A stretch of DNA of 40,036 bases from a virus. The stretch's first letter is position 1; each line of letters opens with the position of its first letter. Position numbers and translations under genes: made by a program. The stretch covers positions 1 to 40,036 of the IMG/VR virus record IMGVR_UViG_3300035180_002108, one strand, 5' to 3'. The notes below the pieces were generated by a model, which was not told the origin of the DNA, did no database searches, and saw only the letters and a program-made list of their open reading frames with translations. This document shows, one piece after another, positions 13,386 through 21,877 of the stretch.

Positions 13386-14720
13386 GTGTCGTCTCGGATC
13401 CCCATCGAGCTGATCGATCGAGTGCGTCGTCTCTCACCAGACGCACGGCGAGCACTCGTACGTGAGCTTCCGGCCGCCCTGGTCGAGGAGCTGCTCTACG
13501 ACTGGAGGCTCACGGCCCGTCCCGAGCAGCTCCCGCCCGATGGGGGTTGGCGGACGTGGCTCTACTTGGCGGGCCGCGGTGCCGGCAAGACGGCGAGCGG
13601 CGCCGGGTGGGTCCGTTCGATCGTGGAGGACGGCTCGGCCCGCATGATCGGGCTCTGCGCCCCGACGATCGCGGACGTCCGCGACATCATCATCAAGGGC
13701 CCCTCCGGCATCCTCAACGCCTTCCCGCCGTCGCAGAGGCCGACGTACCTTCCGTCGAAGCGGCGGATCGAGTTCAGGAACGGTGCCGTGGCCGTGTGCC
13801 TCACGGCCGAGGAGGCCGACTGCCCCCGCGGGCACAACCTCGACGCCGTCTGGTGCGACGAGTTGGCGATGTACCCCAACGGGGGCGACGAAATCTGGTC
13901 GAACCTCCAGCTCGCCCTGCGTGCCGGCCCTCATCCCCGAACGTACGTCTCGACGACCCCGAGGCCGACGAACCTCATCAAGCGGCTCGTGACCGCCGCG
14001 ACCGACGTGAAGTCCGGCACGGTGATCACGCGCGGCAAGACCTTCGACAACAAGGCCAACCTCCCGGCCTCGTTCCTGGAAGCGATCGAACGCGAGTACC
14101 GGGGCACCCGGCTCTGGCGGCAGGAGATCGAGGGCCTCGTGCTCGACGACATCCTGGGCGCGCTCTGGCGCCTCAAGGAGGACATCCACGAGCGCAGGGT
14201 CACCCAGGCCCCGCAGCTCGTACGGATCGTCATCGGCGTCGACCCCGCCGTCACCCAGAACGAGGACAGCGACCTCACCGGGATCATCGTGTGCGGCATC
14301 GACGAGAAGCGGCACGGGTACGTCCTGGAGGACCTCTCGGGCCGCTACTCCCCCGTCGAATGGGCCCGGAAGGTCGTCGACGCCTTCCATCGGTGGCGTG
14401 CCGACCGTGTGATCGTCGAGCGCAACCAGGGCGGCGACCTCGTGACGCAGAACCTCCGGGCCGTCTCGGGGTTCCTTCCGATCACGACGATCCACGCGTC
14501 GAAGGGGAAGTTCTCCAGGGCCGAGCCCGTGGCGACCCTCTACCAGCGCGGCCACGTGCACCACGTGGGGGTCCACGACGAGCTTGAGCTGGAGATGACG
14601 GGCTACAGCCCGCAGGTCGCCCGCAAGAGCCCCGACCGGATGGATGCCCTCGTATATAGCTTGACCGACCTGATGCTGGGCGGCGTGACGACGCGTGACC
14701 TCGGGGGTTACGTCGCGTGA
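13386..14720 (+). CDS. terL: Large terminase subunit
   Basis: 444 aa, GTG start. ATPase: Walker A GRGAGKT (63-69), Walker B AVWCDE (154-159), coupling motif STTPRP (189-194). Nuclease: GVDPA with D286, RVIVERN with E345, and KSPDRMDALVYS with D420, the acidic triad of the RNase H-like fold. The motor cuts and pumps DNA into the prohead through the portal. Full length for the family. Its stop abuts the stop of the minus-strand gene 14721-15038. Confidence 0.95.
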   Translation: MSSRIPIELIDRVRRLSPDARRALVRELPAALVEELLYDWRLTARPEQLPPDGGWRTWLYLAGRGAGKTASGAGWVRSIVEDGSARMIGLCAPTIADVRDIIIKGPSGILNAFPPSQRPTYLPSKRRIEFRNGAVAVCLTAEEADCPRGHNLDAVWCDELAMYPNGGDEIWSNLQLALRAGPHPRTYVSTTPRPTNLIKRLVTAATDVKSGTVITRGKTFDNKANLPASFLEAIEREYRGTRLWRQEIEGLVLDDILGALWRLKEDIHERRVTQAPQLVRIVIGVDPAVTQNEDSDLTGIIVCGIDEKRHGYVLEDLSGRYSPVEWARKVVDAFHRWRADRVIVERNQGGDLVTQNLRAVSGFLPITTIHASKGKFSRAEPVATLYQRGHVHHVGVHDELELEMTGYSPQVARKSPDRMDALVYSLTDLMLGGVTTRDLGGYVA

Positions 14721-15038
14721 CTAGATTCCGTCCTTGATCGTCCCCACCCAGTCGATGTTGAGGTCGCAGAAGGTCGAGTCTGGATTCACCGTCCCGACCC
14801 AGCCCTTCAACTCATATCGAAGGCGCTTGCCCTTGTCGATCAGGTCAAACTTGATCTGAATTTGCGCCGTCTTGGCCTTCTCGAACAGCCAACGACTCAG
14901 CGCGGGGTCGGGCGAAACCACACGGATCTGCGGCGTACCGCGCTCGACTGCGTGAAGCGCGGTATCGACTCCTTGAACGATGAGCGCGTGCCCCACAACT
15001 CCAGACGAGTCCTCGAACCGAAACGGGAGCTTCGACAT
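14721..15038 (-). CDS. Minus-strand insert gene between terminase and portal, unknown
   Basis: 105 aa, ATG 15036-15038, GGCGGA just upstream. The stop lies one base after the terL stop, so the gene fits exactly between late genes that point the other way. Its DNA looks less GC-rich than its neighbours. The protein has a helical N-terminal half (ALSRWLFEKAKTA) and a strand-rich C-terminus (IQIKFDLIDKGKRLRYELKG, then FCDLNIDWVGTI). No family recognised. Opposite strand and different composition fit a moron, a recently acquired gene with its own promoter. Confidence 0.65.
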   Translation of the reverse strand: MSKLPFRFEDSSGVVGHALIVQGVDTALHAVERGTPQIRVVSPDPALSRWLFEKAKTAQIQIKFDLIDKGKRLRYELKGWVGTVNPDSTFCDLNIDWVGTIKDGI

Positions 15039-15085
15039 TCCGCCAAGTTGGGCGATCTCAACGCGTCAGGCAAGCGACCGGCCGA

Positions 15086-15103
15086 ATCCACCTATCGCCC
15101 ACC
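15086..15103 (+). promoter_or_regulatory. Start-associated element, copy 4
   Basis: AATCCACCTATCGCCCACC (CTATCG core); 18 bases from the core to the GTG start of the portal gene. It lies after the minus-strand insert, where rightward transcription would need a new start. Confidence 0.55.
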
Positions 15104-15109
15104 ACGATC

Positions 15110-16732
15110 GTGGGCATCCCGTACAAGGTCATTTCCGCGCCGTCCCCCGAGTACCGGGGCGACATCTACTGCGAGCTGCGGACTCTCTACAGCGGCGGAT
15201 ACGAGGTCGAGGCCAACGCAGCCCGGTTCCTCCCTCGCGCCGTCAACGAGCCGCAGATGCGGTACCAAGAGCGGCTCCGGAGCTGCGGGTACATCAACTA
15301 CCTCGCGGAGATCACCGACAGCTTCGTCTCGGAGGTGTTCACCAGCCCGCTGGCCCTGCTCCCTGCGGCAGACGCCGACGACGCCTCGACCCCCGGCACG
15401 CTCCCGTCGGATGAGGGCTACTATCGGGCGCTCCAGGCCGATGCCGACCTTACCGGGACGGCCCTCTCGACGTGCCTGCAACGGCAGCTCACCGAGGCCC
15501 TGGTCCTCGGTCGCAGCTACCTGCTCGTGGACTTCCCAGCCCTCGATGGCCAGCCGGTGCCGGCCACCCTCTTGGAGGAGGACGCCCTCGGGGCGTCGCG
15601 CGCGTACTGCGTCCAGCTCCCGACCGACGCCCTCATCTCCTGGCGCAAGGACGACCACGACGCCTTCATCTGGGCGATCGTGAAGAAGGTCGTGCCGGTG
15701 CGTGAAGGGCCCTTCGACCCGCCCGGCATGATCCGGGAGGAGTTCAAGGTCTGGGTGCGTGAGGAGAGCGGGCTCGTGACCTGGAAGGTCTTCGCCACGC
15801 CGCCTCACCCCGTGAGCAAGCCGCCGAAGCCGAACGACGACGTCCCCCTGGTCGAGGAGGGCACGACGTCGTTCGACTCGATCCCGGTGCTGGAGCTGGT
15901 CGTGCCGCCAGGTCTCTGGGTCGGCAACAAGATCGGCCCCCTCGTCCGCGAGCACTACCAGCGCCGATCGGCTCTGGTCTCGGCGCAGAACAAGAGCCTC
16001 TTCGCCCTGCCGGTTGCGTACCTGGGGCCGGAGATGTCGGCGTCCGGCGACGCCCTCCCGGCCGAGGTGCAGCAGAACCCCAACAGGGTCGGCAACGGCC
16101 CGGCGGCCTCGATGAAGGCGTCCGGGTTCATGGTGATGGGCAAGGACGACAAGATCGCCTTCGAGGAGCCGAGTGGGCAGAGCTACGAGATCGTCGCGAC
16201 GCAGCTCAAGGAACTCGTGGACGAGGTGCACCGCACGGTGAGCCAGATGGCCGCCTCCGTATCCTCCACCGCCAACGCGGTCGGCAGGTCGGGGGACTCC
16301 AAGGCGCTCGACCGGGCCTCGACGGAGATCGTCGTCGATGCCCTCGCCGGGCTCGTGAAGGGCTACGCGAAGAAGGTGTTCGACTTCGTTTCCCGTGCAC
16401 GTGGGGAGTCGATCGTCTGGCAGGCCGTGGGGCTCGATCGCACCGACTACCCGGACCGGGCCCAGCTCCTCCAGGAGGCGCTCGCCGTCGAGTCGATCCC
16501 GATCCCGAGCCCGACGTTCATCAAGACCTACAAGACCAAGCTCGCCTTGGCGTTGATCCCCAAGATCGACCCGATGACGTCGAACGTCATCCGGGACGAG
16601 ATCTCCGACGCGATCGACGCGATGCCGGATCCCCACCCCGAGCCCGATGGCGACGAGAAGCCCGACGACAAGGACGAGAAGAAGCCGGAGGACGGCAACC
16701 CCAAGGGCAAGGCAGACGTCGGGGGTGAGTGA
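15110..16732 (+). CDS. Portal protein
   Basis: 540 aa, GTG start. N-terminal region (YCELRTLYSGGYEVEANAAR, RYQERLRSCGYINYLAEITD) and position between terminase and MuF-like gene fit a portal of the DUF4055/SPP1-like kind. The long helix-rich C-terminal half (QLKELVDEVHRTVSQMAASV) resembles the stem and wing, and the acidic C-terminal tail (EPDGDEKPDDKDEKKPEDG) is common in portals. Forms the dodecameric ring for DNA entry. TGATG overlap with the next gene. Confidence 0.85.
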   Translation: MGIPYKVISAPSPEYRGDIYCELRTLYSGGYEVEANAARFLPRAVNEPQMRYQERLRSCGYINYLAEITDSFVSEVFTSPLALLPAADADDASTPGTLPSDEGYYRALQADADLTGTALSTCLQRQLTEALVLGRSYLLVDFPALDGQPVPATLLEEDALGASRAYCVQLPTDALISWRKDDHDAFIWAIVKKVVPVREGPFDPPGMIREEFKVWVREESGLVTWKVFATPPHPVSKPPKPNDDVPLVEEGTTSFDSIPVLELVVPPGLWVGNKIGPLVREHYQRRSALVSAQNKSLFALPVAYLGPEMSASGDALPAEVQQNPNRVGNGPAASMKASGFMVMGKDDKIAFEEPSGQSYEIVATQLKELVDEVHRTVSQMAASVSSTANAVGRSGDSKALDRASTEIVVDALAGLVKGYAKKVFDFVSRARGESIVWQAVGLDRTDYPDRAQLLQEALAVESIPIPSPTFIKTYKTKLALALIPKIDPMTSNVIRDEISDAIDAMPDPHPEPDGDEKPDDKDEKKPEDGNPKGKADVGGE

Positions 16733-17358
16733 TGTCCCGCGTGGACCTCACCCCCAAGGAGCAGAAGGCCCTCGCCCTCCGCCTCCGTGAGATCACGAGG
16801 GCTGAGGGCCGTTCGGCCGACGACCTCACCGCCATCGTGCGTGGGATCCTCGCCGCGTGGGACCAGCCGTTCTCGGTCACGAGCTTGGCGCACCGGGTCG
16901 AGCTGGTGCTCCGTGAGGCACATCACCAGGGCGAGGAGCTAGCTCGGAAGCACCTCCGGGCCGACCTCGAAGCCATGCTCCCGGTGCAGGCCAGGAAGCA
17001 CGACCCCTGGATGCTCCTGCTCGCCAGCTCGGCGGCCTACCTGGCGTCGTACGTCGGCCGGGAGGTAGCTCGGGCACGTCTCGGCGGTGGTGCCCCCGAT
17101 CCTCGTCTCGCCCAGGGCTCGGTCGCCCGTGCCGTGAAGGGCGCGATCTTCGGCGGCTACAACGGCACCGTGGCGGCGGCGCCGAAGCCCTCGAACGGGA
17201 AGACCTTCGGCCTGAGGTGGGACGCGACGCTCGATCGCCTCACCTGTTCCCGGTGTCGGGCCCTCAACGGCACCGTGCGCAAGGTCTGGGAGAGCCCCCC
17301 GCCGCTGCACAACAATTGCTGCTGCGTACTCCACGTGGTCGAGATGCCCACGCACTGA
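16732..17358 (+). CDS. Mu F-like minor head protein
   Basis: 208 aa, ATG 16732 (GTG 16729 is adjacent); GGGGGTGAG upstream. The C-terminus has the MuF signature: W-D-LD-L-C-CRALNGTV, then PPLHNNCCCVL, with probable metal-binding Cys/His. The N-terminal half is helical. MuF-type proteins bind the portal and are packaged in the capsid. Located directly after the portal as usual. Confidence 0.85.
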   Translation: MSRVDLTPKEQKALALRLREITRAEGRSADDLTAIVRGILAAWDQPFSVTSLAHRVELVLREAHHQGEELARKHLRADLEAMLPVQARKHDPWMLLLASSAAYLASYVGREVARARLGGGAPDPRLAQGSVARAVKGAIFGGYNGTVAAAPKPSNGKTFGLRWDATLDRLTCSRCRALNGTVRKVWESPPPLHNNCCCVLHVVEMPTH

Positions 17359-17376
17359 TCCATTTGTGACGCCGCG
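17358..17376 (+). promoter_or_regulatory. Start-associated element, copy 5 (variant)
   Basis: ATCCATTTGTGACGCCGCG: like copy 6 it has TTGTGACG with an extra base. Overlaps the MuF stop. The next start (17416) is 52 bases away, with a GAGG Shine-Dalgarno, so here the motif does not lie close to the codon. Confidence 0.5.
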
Positions 17377-17415
17377 ATCCGTGACGGCTCCCGACTCGGG
17401 AGCTGCACGAGGATC

Positions 17416-18063
17416 ATGGCCGAACAGTCCAAGACCGCGAACGCCAACGGGAGCGACATCCCGCACGGCGGCACCGAAGGTGCCGAGCCGACCCCCACGT
17501 ACGTCACCTCTGCGCAGCTCAACGCCGCGATCACCGCGCGCTTCAAGTCCTTCGAGTCGAAACTCGACGAGACCCTCTCGAAGCTCTCGGCCCCGCGCGA
17601 GGAGCAGCAGACCAAGAACGACAAGCCTGCCGACGAGACGACCCGCAGGATCGCGGCTCTCGAAAGGCAGCTCGACGCGTCCCGCAAGGATGCTGAGACG
17701 GCCAAGCAGCGCCACCTCGATACGACCCTCCGAACGAAGGTCGCCGAGGAGCTGAGCAAGGTCGGGGTCGCCTCACCCAAGCACGCTCTCGCGCTCCTCG
17801 TGGACGCAGAGAAGCGCATCGCCTGGGGCGAGGACGATCGCCTCGTCTGGAAGGGTGACGACGGCATCGAGTCCGACCTCTCGGCCGGCCTCAAGTCGTG
17901 GGCGAAGACCCCCGATGCACGTCCGCTGATGGCCCCTCGCGGGACCGTCGGCAGCGGCGATCGAGGTGCGCCTGCGGTCAACGGCTCCACCCCCAAGTCC
18001 CTCACCAAGGCCGACGCCGCTCGGATGCTCGTTGCCGCCCACACGGGCGGCGAGACCGAGTGA
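17416..18063 (+). CDS. Scaffolding protein
   Basis: 215 aa, ATG 17416 with CGAGGAT just upstream. Layout typical of capsid scaffolds: a low-complexity N-terminus, a long charged coiled coil (about 45-115: FKSFESKLDETLSKLS, RIAALERQLDASRKDAET), and a small C-terminal domain that would contact the capsid protein. Directly upstream of the major capsid gene. Confidence 0.85.
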   Translation: MAEQSKTANANGSDIPHGGTEGAEPTPTYVTSAQLNAAITARFKSFESKLDETLSKLSAPREEQQTKNDKPADETTRRIAALERQLDASRKDAETAKQRHLDTTLRTKVAEELSKVGVASPKHALALLVDAEKRIAWGEDDRLVWKGDDGIESDLSAGLKSWAKTPDARPLMAPRGTVGSGDRGAPAVNGSTPKSLTKADAARMLVAAHTGGETE

Positions 18064-18083
18064 CGGCCCTCAGGTAACACTCA

Positions 18084-19121
18084 ATGGCACTCTCGAACCT
18101 CGCGACCTTCGCAAACGCACTCTCGCAGCTCTACGCGCCCGACATCCAGGCGCAGTACAACCGTCAGGCCGTCACCACGAGCCTGCTTCCCGTGCGCCCC
18201 GGGCGCGGCAAGAACGTCGCGTGGGACGTGACGTTCAGCAACGCGGCTGCTGCGTCGTACGCAGAAGGCGCCGACGTCGCGTCGGGCGAGTACACGACCG
18301 ACAAGAAGATCCCGGCCTCGCTCTCTTGGGGTCTCTACCGCGCCGCCTTCCAGCTCTCGGAGACCGCCGTGGACGCAGCCGCGTCCTCGATGGGTACGCC
18401 CGAGGAGCTGATGGACCTCGTGGGAGACGCCCTCACGGACGTGAGCCGCAAGCTCATCTCGGTGATCAACAACGACGTGATCAACGGCACCGGCGTCGAC
18501 GGGTCGTCGAACCCCACGTTCGTCGGGCTGCTCGGCGGCTCGCTCGCGGCCTCGGGTACGTACGCAGGCATCGCGCGTGCGACCTACGCCGAATGGGCCG
18601 GCAACGTGCTAGCTAACGGCGGCACCCCGCGTGCCCTCACCGTCGACCTCATGGATAACCTCGACCAGGTCATCTACGCGGCGGCCGGCTACAAGTACGA
18701 CCTGATCCTTTGCGATCCGCGCACGTTCAGGAAGTACAAGGGCCTGTTCCAGTCGAGCGTCGTGCAGCAGATCGTCCCCGGCGGGCCGGTCTCGGCGTAC
18801 GGCATCGGCAGCGACACCCTCACGTACAACGACGTGAGGATCATCCGCGACAAGGACATCCCCGCGGGCAACATGCTCTTCCTCAGCTCGCAGGATCTGG
18901 AGATCCAGTTCCTCCCGTTCGCGGGCGCCGGTGACGGCGTTCTCTCGCGCGAGATGAGCGGCGAGGGCAGCAACGGCAAGGGCTCGACCCCCACGGGCGT
19001 TCCCTTCCGCGTCGTGCCGCTCGCGAAGACCGGCGACAGCTACAAGTTCCTGCTCCGCGCACAGGCGCAGCTCAAGGTGAAGCGCCCGAACGCGTTCGGG
19101 ATCATCACCGACCTGAGCTGA
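18084..19121 (+). CDS. Major capsid protein (HK97 fold)
   Basis: 345 aa, ATG 18084, weak Shine-Dalgarno (CAGGTAA). The N-terminal arm (LSQLYAPDIQAQYNRQAV), E-loop/P-domain segments and the DLILCDPRTFRKYKG region fit an HK97-type capsid protein; follows the scaffold. Two stem-loops follow, so this is probably the most strongly expressed gene of its unit. Confidence 0.85.
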   Translation: MALSNLATFANALSQLYAPDIQAQYNRQAVTTSLLPVRPGRGKNVAWDVTFSNAAAASYAEGADVASGEYTTDKKIPASLSWGLYRAAFQLSETAVDAAASSMGTPEELMDLVGDALTDVSRKLISVINNDVINGTGVDGSSNPTFVGLLGGSLAASGTYAGIARATYAEWAGNVLANGGTPRALTVDLMDNLDQVIYAAAGYKYDLILCDPRTFRKYKGLFQSSVVQQIVPGGPVSAYGIGSDTLTYNDVRIIRDKDIPAGNMLFLSSQDLEIQFLPFAGAGDGVLSREMSGEGSNGKGSTPTGVPFRVVPLAKTGDSYKFLLRAQAQLKVKRPNAFGIITDLS

Positions 19122-19132
19122 TCAAGCTCGTG

Positions 19133-19157
19133 GGGATCACGCGACAGTCGTGATCCC
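19133..19157 (+). terminator. Stem-loop after the capsid gene
   Basis: GGGATCACG (19133-19141) pairs with CGTGATCCC (19149-19157), 7-base loop, 12 bases after the capsid stop. Confidence 0.55.
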
Positions 19158-19167
19158 TGCACCAATT

Positions 19168-19229
19168 CCGGGGCTCGGCGGCATCTCCCTTTCCTCCTCT
19201 TCGAGCCGTCGAGCCCCGGTCTCTCTTTC
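19168..19229 (+). terminator. Second stem-loop with T-rich tail after the capsid gene
   Basis: CCGGGGCTCG (19168-19177) pairs with CGAGCCCCGG (19210-19219), followed by TCTCTCTTT. A partial terminator that would reduce expression of later genes is plausible. Confidence 0.6.
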
Positions 19230-19246
19230 ACGGAGACGAGATCCCC

Positions 19247-19498
19247 ATGGCATTCGAGACCGAGACCACCTGGTTCAACCCCACCGACGTCGACGTCACC
19301 TTCAAGCTGCTCGATGACGTAGGCGCGTTCGTCGACGTGAAGATCCCCTCCAAGTCGGAGATGAAGATCCCCACCAAGTTCGACCTCGCCGTCCGCGAGG
19401 ACCGCGACGGCACGATCCTCGGGCTCGCCCCGCAGCTCGTGAAGGGCGGCAAGCCCATCGAGCAGCCGACCCCCAAGAAGCCTGAGAAGGCGTCGTGA
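19247..19498 (+). CDS. Small head protein (possible decoration or head-fibre protein)
   Basis: 83 aa, ATG 19247 with GGAG about 12 bases upstream. Strand-rich (TTWFNPTDVDVTFKLLDDVG, FVDVKIPSKSEMKIPTKFD) and a Pro/Lys tail (KPIEQPTPKKPEKAS). Position right after the capsid suggests a capsid-associated protein. Its stop overlaps the next ATG (TGATG). Confidence 0.65.
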   Translation: MAFETETTWFNPTDVDVTFKLLDDVGAFVDVKIPSKSEMKIPTKFDLAVREDRDGTILGLAPQLVKGGKPIEQPTPKKPEKAS

Positions 19499-19608
19499 TG
19501 TTCGTCGAGGCCCTCGTGCACGTGGTCGCCGGTGCCGTTGGGGCCTCGGCGTTCCTCCTCATCTTCAAGGCGGTCGAAGCATGGCGTGGGTCGAAGCAGA
19601 TCGGGTGA
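19498..19608 (+). CDS. 36-aa single-pass membrane peptide
   Basis: ATG 19498 overlaps the stop of the gene before. The peptide is one membrane segment (VHVVAGAVGASAFLLIF) with a basic C-terminus (AWRGSKQIG). It overlaps the next gene by 28 bases. Good coupling at both ends supports it as real. It could help lysis or be a minor virion component; unknown. Confidence 0.5.
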   Translation: MFVEALVHVVAGAVGASAFLLIFKAVEAWRGSKQIG

Positions 19609-19985
19609 GCCTGCGTGACGCGATGGGGGCCTCGGCCCTCTACACGTACCAGTACCCCCGCCTCGAAAACGCGATCAACTCCGTGCAGAGCATCGCGGAC
19701 GGCGGCAGCCGCCCCGACAACAGCACGGAGACGGCGATCCGCGGGTACCTCGCGGACCTCACGACGATCCGCGCCCGCATCAAGGCCATGTGGTCGCAGG
19801 TGCAGGTCGGCGACGCCAAGGGCATCTCCCTCGACGCCGTGCGCGGCATCGCCTTCCTCCGGGGAGAAGGGCGCCGGTTGATCCACCAGATCGCCGCAGC
19901 CCTCAGCATCCATCCCCTGCGTGACGTGTTCGGCCCGTCGCAGCTCGACTCCGGCGACGGCGATCTCCCGGACGTCTACGGCTGA
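19581..19985 (+). CDS. Head-tail connector protein
   Basis: 134 aa, ATG 19581 inside the end of the membrane peptide gene. Helical (RLENAINSVQSIADGG, IRGYLADLTTIRARIKAMWS), acidic C-terminus. Position between capsid and sheath, size, and helical content fit an adaptor/connector. TGATG overlap with the next gene. Confidence 0.65.
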   Translation: MAWVEADRVSLRDAMGASALYTYQYPRLENAINSVQSIADGGSRPDNSTETAIRGYLADLTTIRARIKAMWSQVQVGDAKGISLDAVRGIAFLRGEGRRLIHQIAAALSIHPLRDVFGPSQLDSGDGDLPDVYG

Positions 19986-20458
19986 TGTCTCTCGTCGACG
20001 ACCTCCTCCCCGTGTTCGGGACCGTGCGATCCATCCCCGGATCGCTCGGGTTGAACCCGTTCACCCTGGAGGTCGTCGTACGCACGTGGACGGGCGGCAG
20101 GCCGGGCGTCGGTACCGTCACCGAGACGGCCACGACGATCCTCGAACGCGGCCAGAACCCCGATGTCGAGCAGGTCTCGACGCGGGAGATCATCGCGTCC
20201 GCGGGGCTCTACCGCGACCAGGACCTACGCGTGGGCCCCCTCACGCCTCCCTGGACCGACCCCGTCGATTCCTCGACCGGGGGCACGGCCCTCACGACAC
20301 TCGACCCGGCCCCCCCGGCGGGCGCGTCGATGTTCTACCGGCTGCACGGGCCCGGCCTCCCGAGCGGCGGCGCACTCTACAAGAAGGTCGAGCTGCACGT
20401 CACCGACCCCACGGGCTACCTGCTTGTGCTGCGGAAGACGGGCGAGGGTCCGGCATGA
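19985..20458 (+). CDS. Head-completion / neck protein
   Basis: 157 aa, ATG 19985. Strand-rich (FTLEVVVRTWTGG, TETATTILERGQNPDVEQVS, YKKVELHVTDPTGYLLVLRK), the look of small neck or stopper proteins. ATGA overlap with the next gene. Family not identified; assigned from position. Confidence 0.6.
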   Translation: MSLVDDLLPVFGTVRSIPGSLGLNPFTLEVVVRTWTGGRPGVGTVTETATTILERGQNPDVEQVSTREIIASAGLYRDQDLRVGPLTPPWTDPVDSSTGGTALTTLDPAPPAGASMFYRLHGPGLPSGGALYKKVELHVTDPTGYLLVLRKTGEGPA

Positions 20459-20916
20459 CCTCCGTCGAGATGTCGGCCGACACGAGCCCCCTCCGGGCCG
20501 CTCTGCGGGCCATGGCGGAGAAGCTCCCCGGAGCCGTCCAGCAAGGGCTGGCCGCCACGGGTGCAGCCGCCGAAGCCTCCGTGCGGGCTTCCACGAGGTT
20601 CCACGACAAGACGGGCACCCTGCGCTCGACGACGCGCGCGCACGTCGAGGCAAGGCCCTTCACGCGTTCAATCTCTTCACCCCCGACCTACGCAAAGTTC
20701 GTCCAATGGGGGAACCGCCCGGGCGGCACCGGCGACCGCATCTATCCGAGGCGGGCGAAGTTCCTCCGGTTCGAGCTGAACGGCCAGATCGTCTACCGCC
20801 GTTCCGTGAAGGCGCACGGCCCGCTGCCCTACATGACGGACGCCCGTGACGTGATCGCGGCGCAGCTCCCGGGCAACCTCGCCGTCTACGTCGGGCGCGT
20901 TCTTGGGGGTCCGTGA
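20455..20916 (+). CDS. HK97 gp10-like tail completion protein
   Basis: 153 aa, ATG 20455 overlapping the preceding stop. N-terminal helix (AALRAMAEKLPGAVQQGLAA), then FHDKTGTLRSTTRAHVE and the YAKFVQWGNRPGG segment, the typical hallmark of HK97 gp10-like neck proteins. TGATG overlap with the next gene. Confidence 0.75.
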   Translation: MTSVEMSADTSPLRAALRAMAEKLPGAVQQGLAATGAAAEASVRASTRFHDKTGTLRSTTRAHVEARPFTRSISSPPTYAKFVQWGNRPGGTGDRIYPRRAKFLRFELNGQIVYRRSVKAHGPLPYMTDARDVIAAQLPGNLAVYVGRVLGGP

Positions 20917-21632
20917 TGGCGCTGGAGCGGTACACCTTCGGCTTCGCAGGCAACGTCTATCCCGCGGCCACCGGCACGGGGAACTCGACCCTCAAGGACC
21001 TCGATCGCGTCGTCTACGAGCTGCTCGACTTCTACGCCTTCACGTTGGCGAACTACCTGGGAGCGCGGTGGACGGAGGCGGCCACGGCTGCCCAGCTCCC
21101 GGCGTCGGCCCTCTCGTCGATCGTCGCGTACAAGACGCCCTACGACCCGCGGGAGCACCTCACGGAGGACGGCGCCCCCTTCCCGGCCCTCTCGGTCTAC
21201 CGGGTCTCGGAACGGTTCTCGCGCGAGACCTCGGCCTGGACGATGTCGAGGGTCACGATGGGGATCGACTGGAGCCTCCCGCCGCTCACCTCGGCGCAGA
21301 TGGAGCAGATCGGCCCGTTCCTGAGCGCCGTTGGCAAGGTGCTCTACCAGGGCACAGAGATCGGTCGGCACCCGAACTACCAGGGCGGTGCCGACGTCTA
21401 CGCCCACGCCGGGCTCCAGGACGTGACGATCTCGGACGCGACGTACGGCTCGTTGATCAACCAGGCCAACGTCGTCTTCCCCTCGGTGCACCTCGTGCTC
21501 ACCGTCACCGAACGCCTGATGCCGATCGCCGGAGCCTACGACCCGGTTGGTGGCGTTGACCTAGCCCTCGACGCCAAGGCGAGCGACGGCACGACCGTGG
21601 CCGACGTGGTGGATCTCACCGTCGCTCCCTGA
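20916..21632 (+). CDS. Tail terminator / completion protein
   Basis: 238 aa, ATG 20916 (GTG 20913 also possible). Contains the strand/loop pattern FPALSVYRVSERFSRETSAW followed by long mixed segments; assignment rests on position between gp10-like and sheath genes. Longer than usual tail terminators (about 130-150 aa), so it may carry an extra domain. Confidence 0.55.
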   Translation: MALERYTFGFAGNVYPAATGTGNSTLKDLDRVVYELLDFYAFTLANYLGARWTEAATAAQLPASALSSIVAYKTPYDPREHLTEDGAPFPALSVYRVSERFSRETSAWTMSRVTMGIDWSLPPLTSAQMEQIGPFLSAVGKVLYQGTEIGRHPNYQGGADVYAHAGLQDVTISDATYGSLINQANVVFPSVHLVLTVTERLMPIAGAYDPVGGVDLALDAKASDGTTVADVVDLTVAP

Positions 21633-21638
21633 GGTGCG

Positions 21639-21656
21639 TTTCCTCTTGTGACGCGG
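21639..21656 (+). promoter_or_regulatory. Start-associated element, copy 6 (variant)
   Basis: TTCCTCTTGTGACGCGGG; TTG is 19 bases upstream of ATG 21665. Opens the sheath block. Confidence 0.5.
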
Positions 21657-21664
21657 GGATCGTG

Positions 21665-21877
21665 ATGACTCCCCCGCTCAAGGTCCGAGCCACGGGCTCG
21701 AACCTCGTCCCCGTCTACGAGGCGCTCAACGCCAACCCCCGCCGCTTCGTCGGCCGTCGGTTCGATCCCGCGACCTCGCAGTGGATCGCCGACGGCGTGG
21801 CCGAGGTGCCGGACAACCATGAATACAGGGCAGCGATCGCCGTTGGTGACCTCGCGCTCGTCGAGGAGGCCGTCTGA
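21665..21877 (+). CDS. Mu gp38-like (DUF2635-type) small tail protein
   Basis: 70 aa from ATG 21665 (GTG 21662 adjacent). A short protein directly before the sheath gene with LKVRATGSNLVPVYEALNAN and RFVGRRFDPATSQWIADGVA, resembling the short DUF2635 protein that precedes the sheath in Mu-like phages. Stop overlaps the sheath ATG. Confidence 0.65.
   Translation: MTPPLKVRATGSNLVPVYEALNANPRRFVGRRFDPATSQWIADGVAEVPDNHEYRAAIAVGDLALVEEAV

Noticed and set aside
13434-14576. 380-codon minus-strand open frame
   Set aside because: Opposite terL, which has all terminase motifs.
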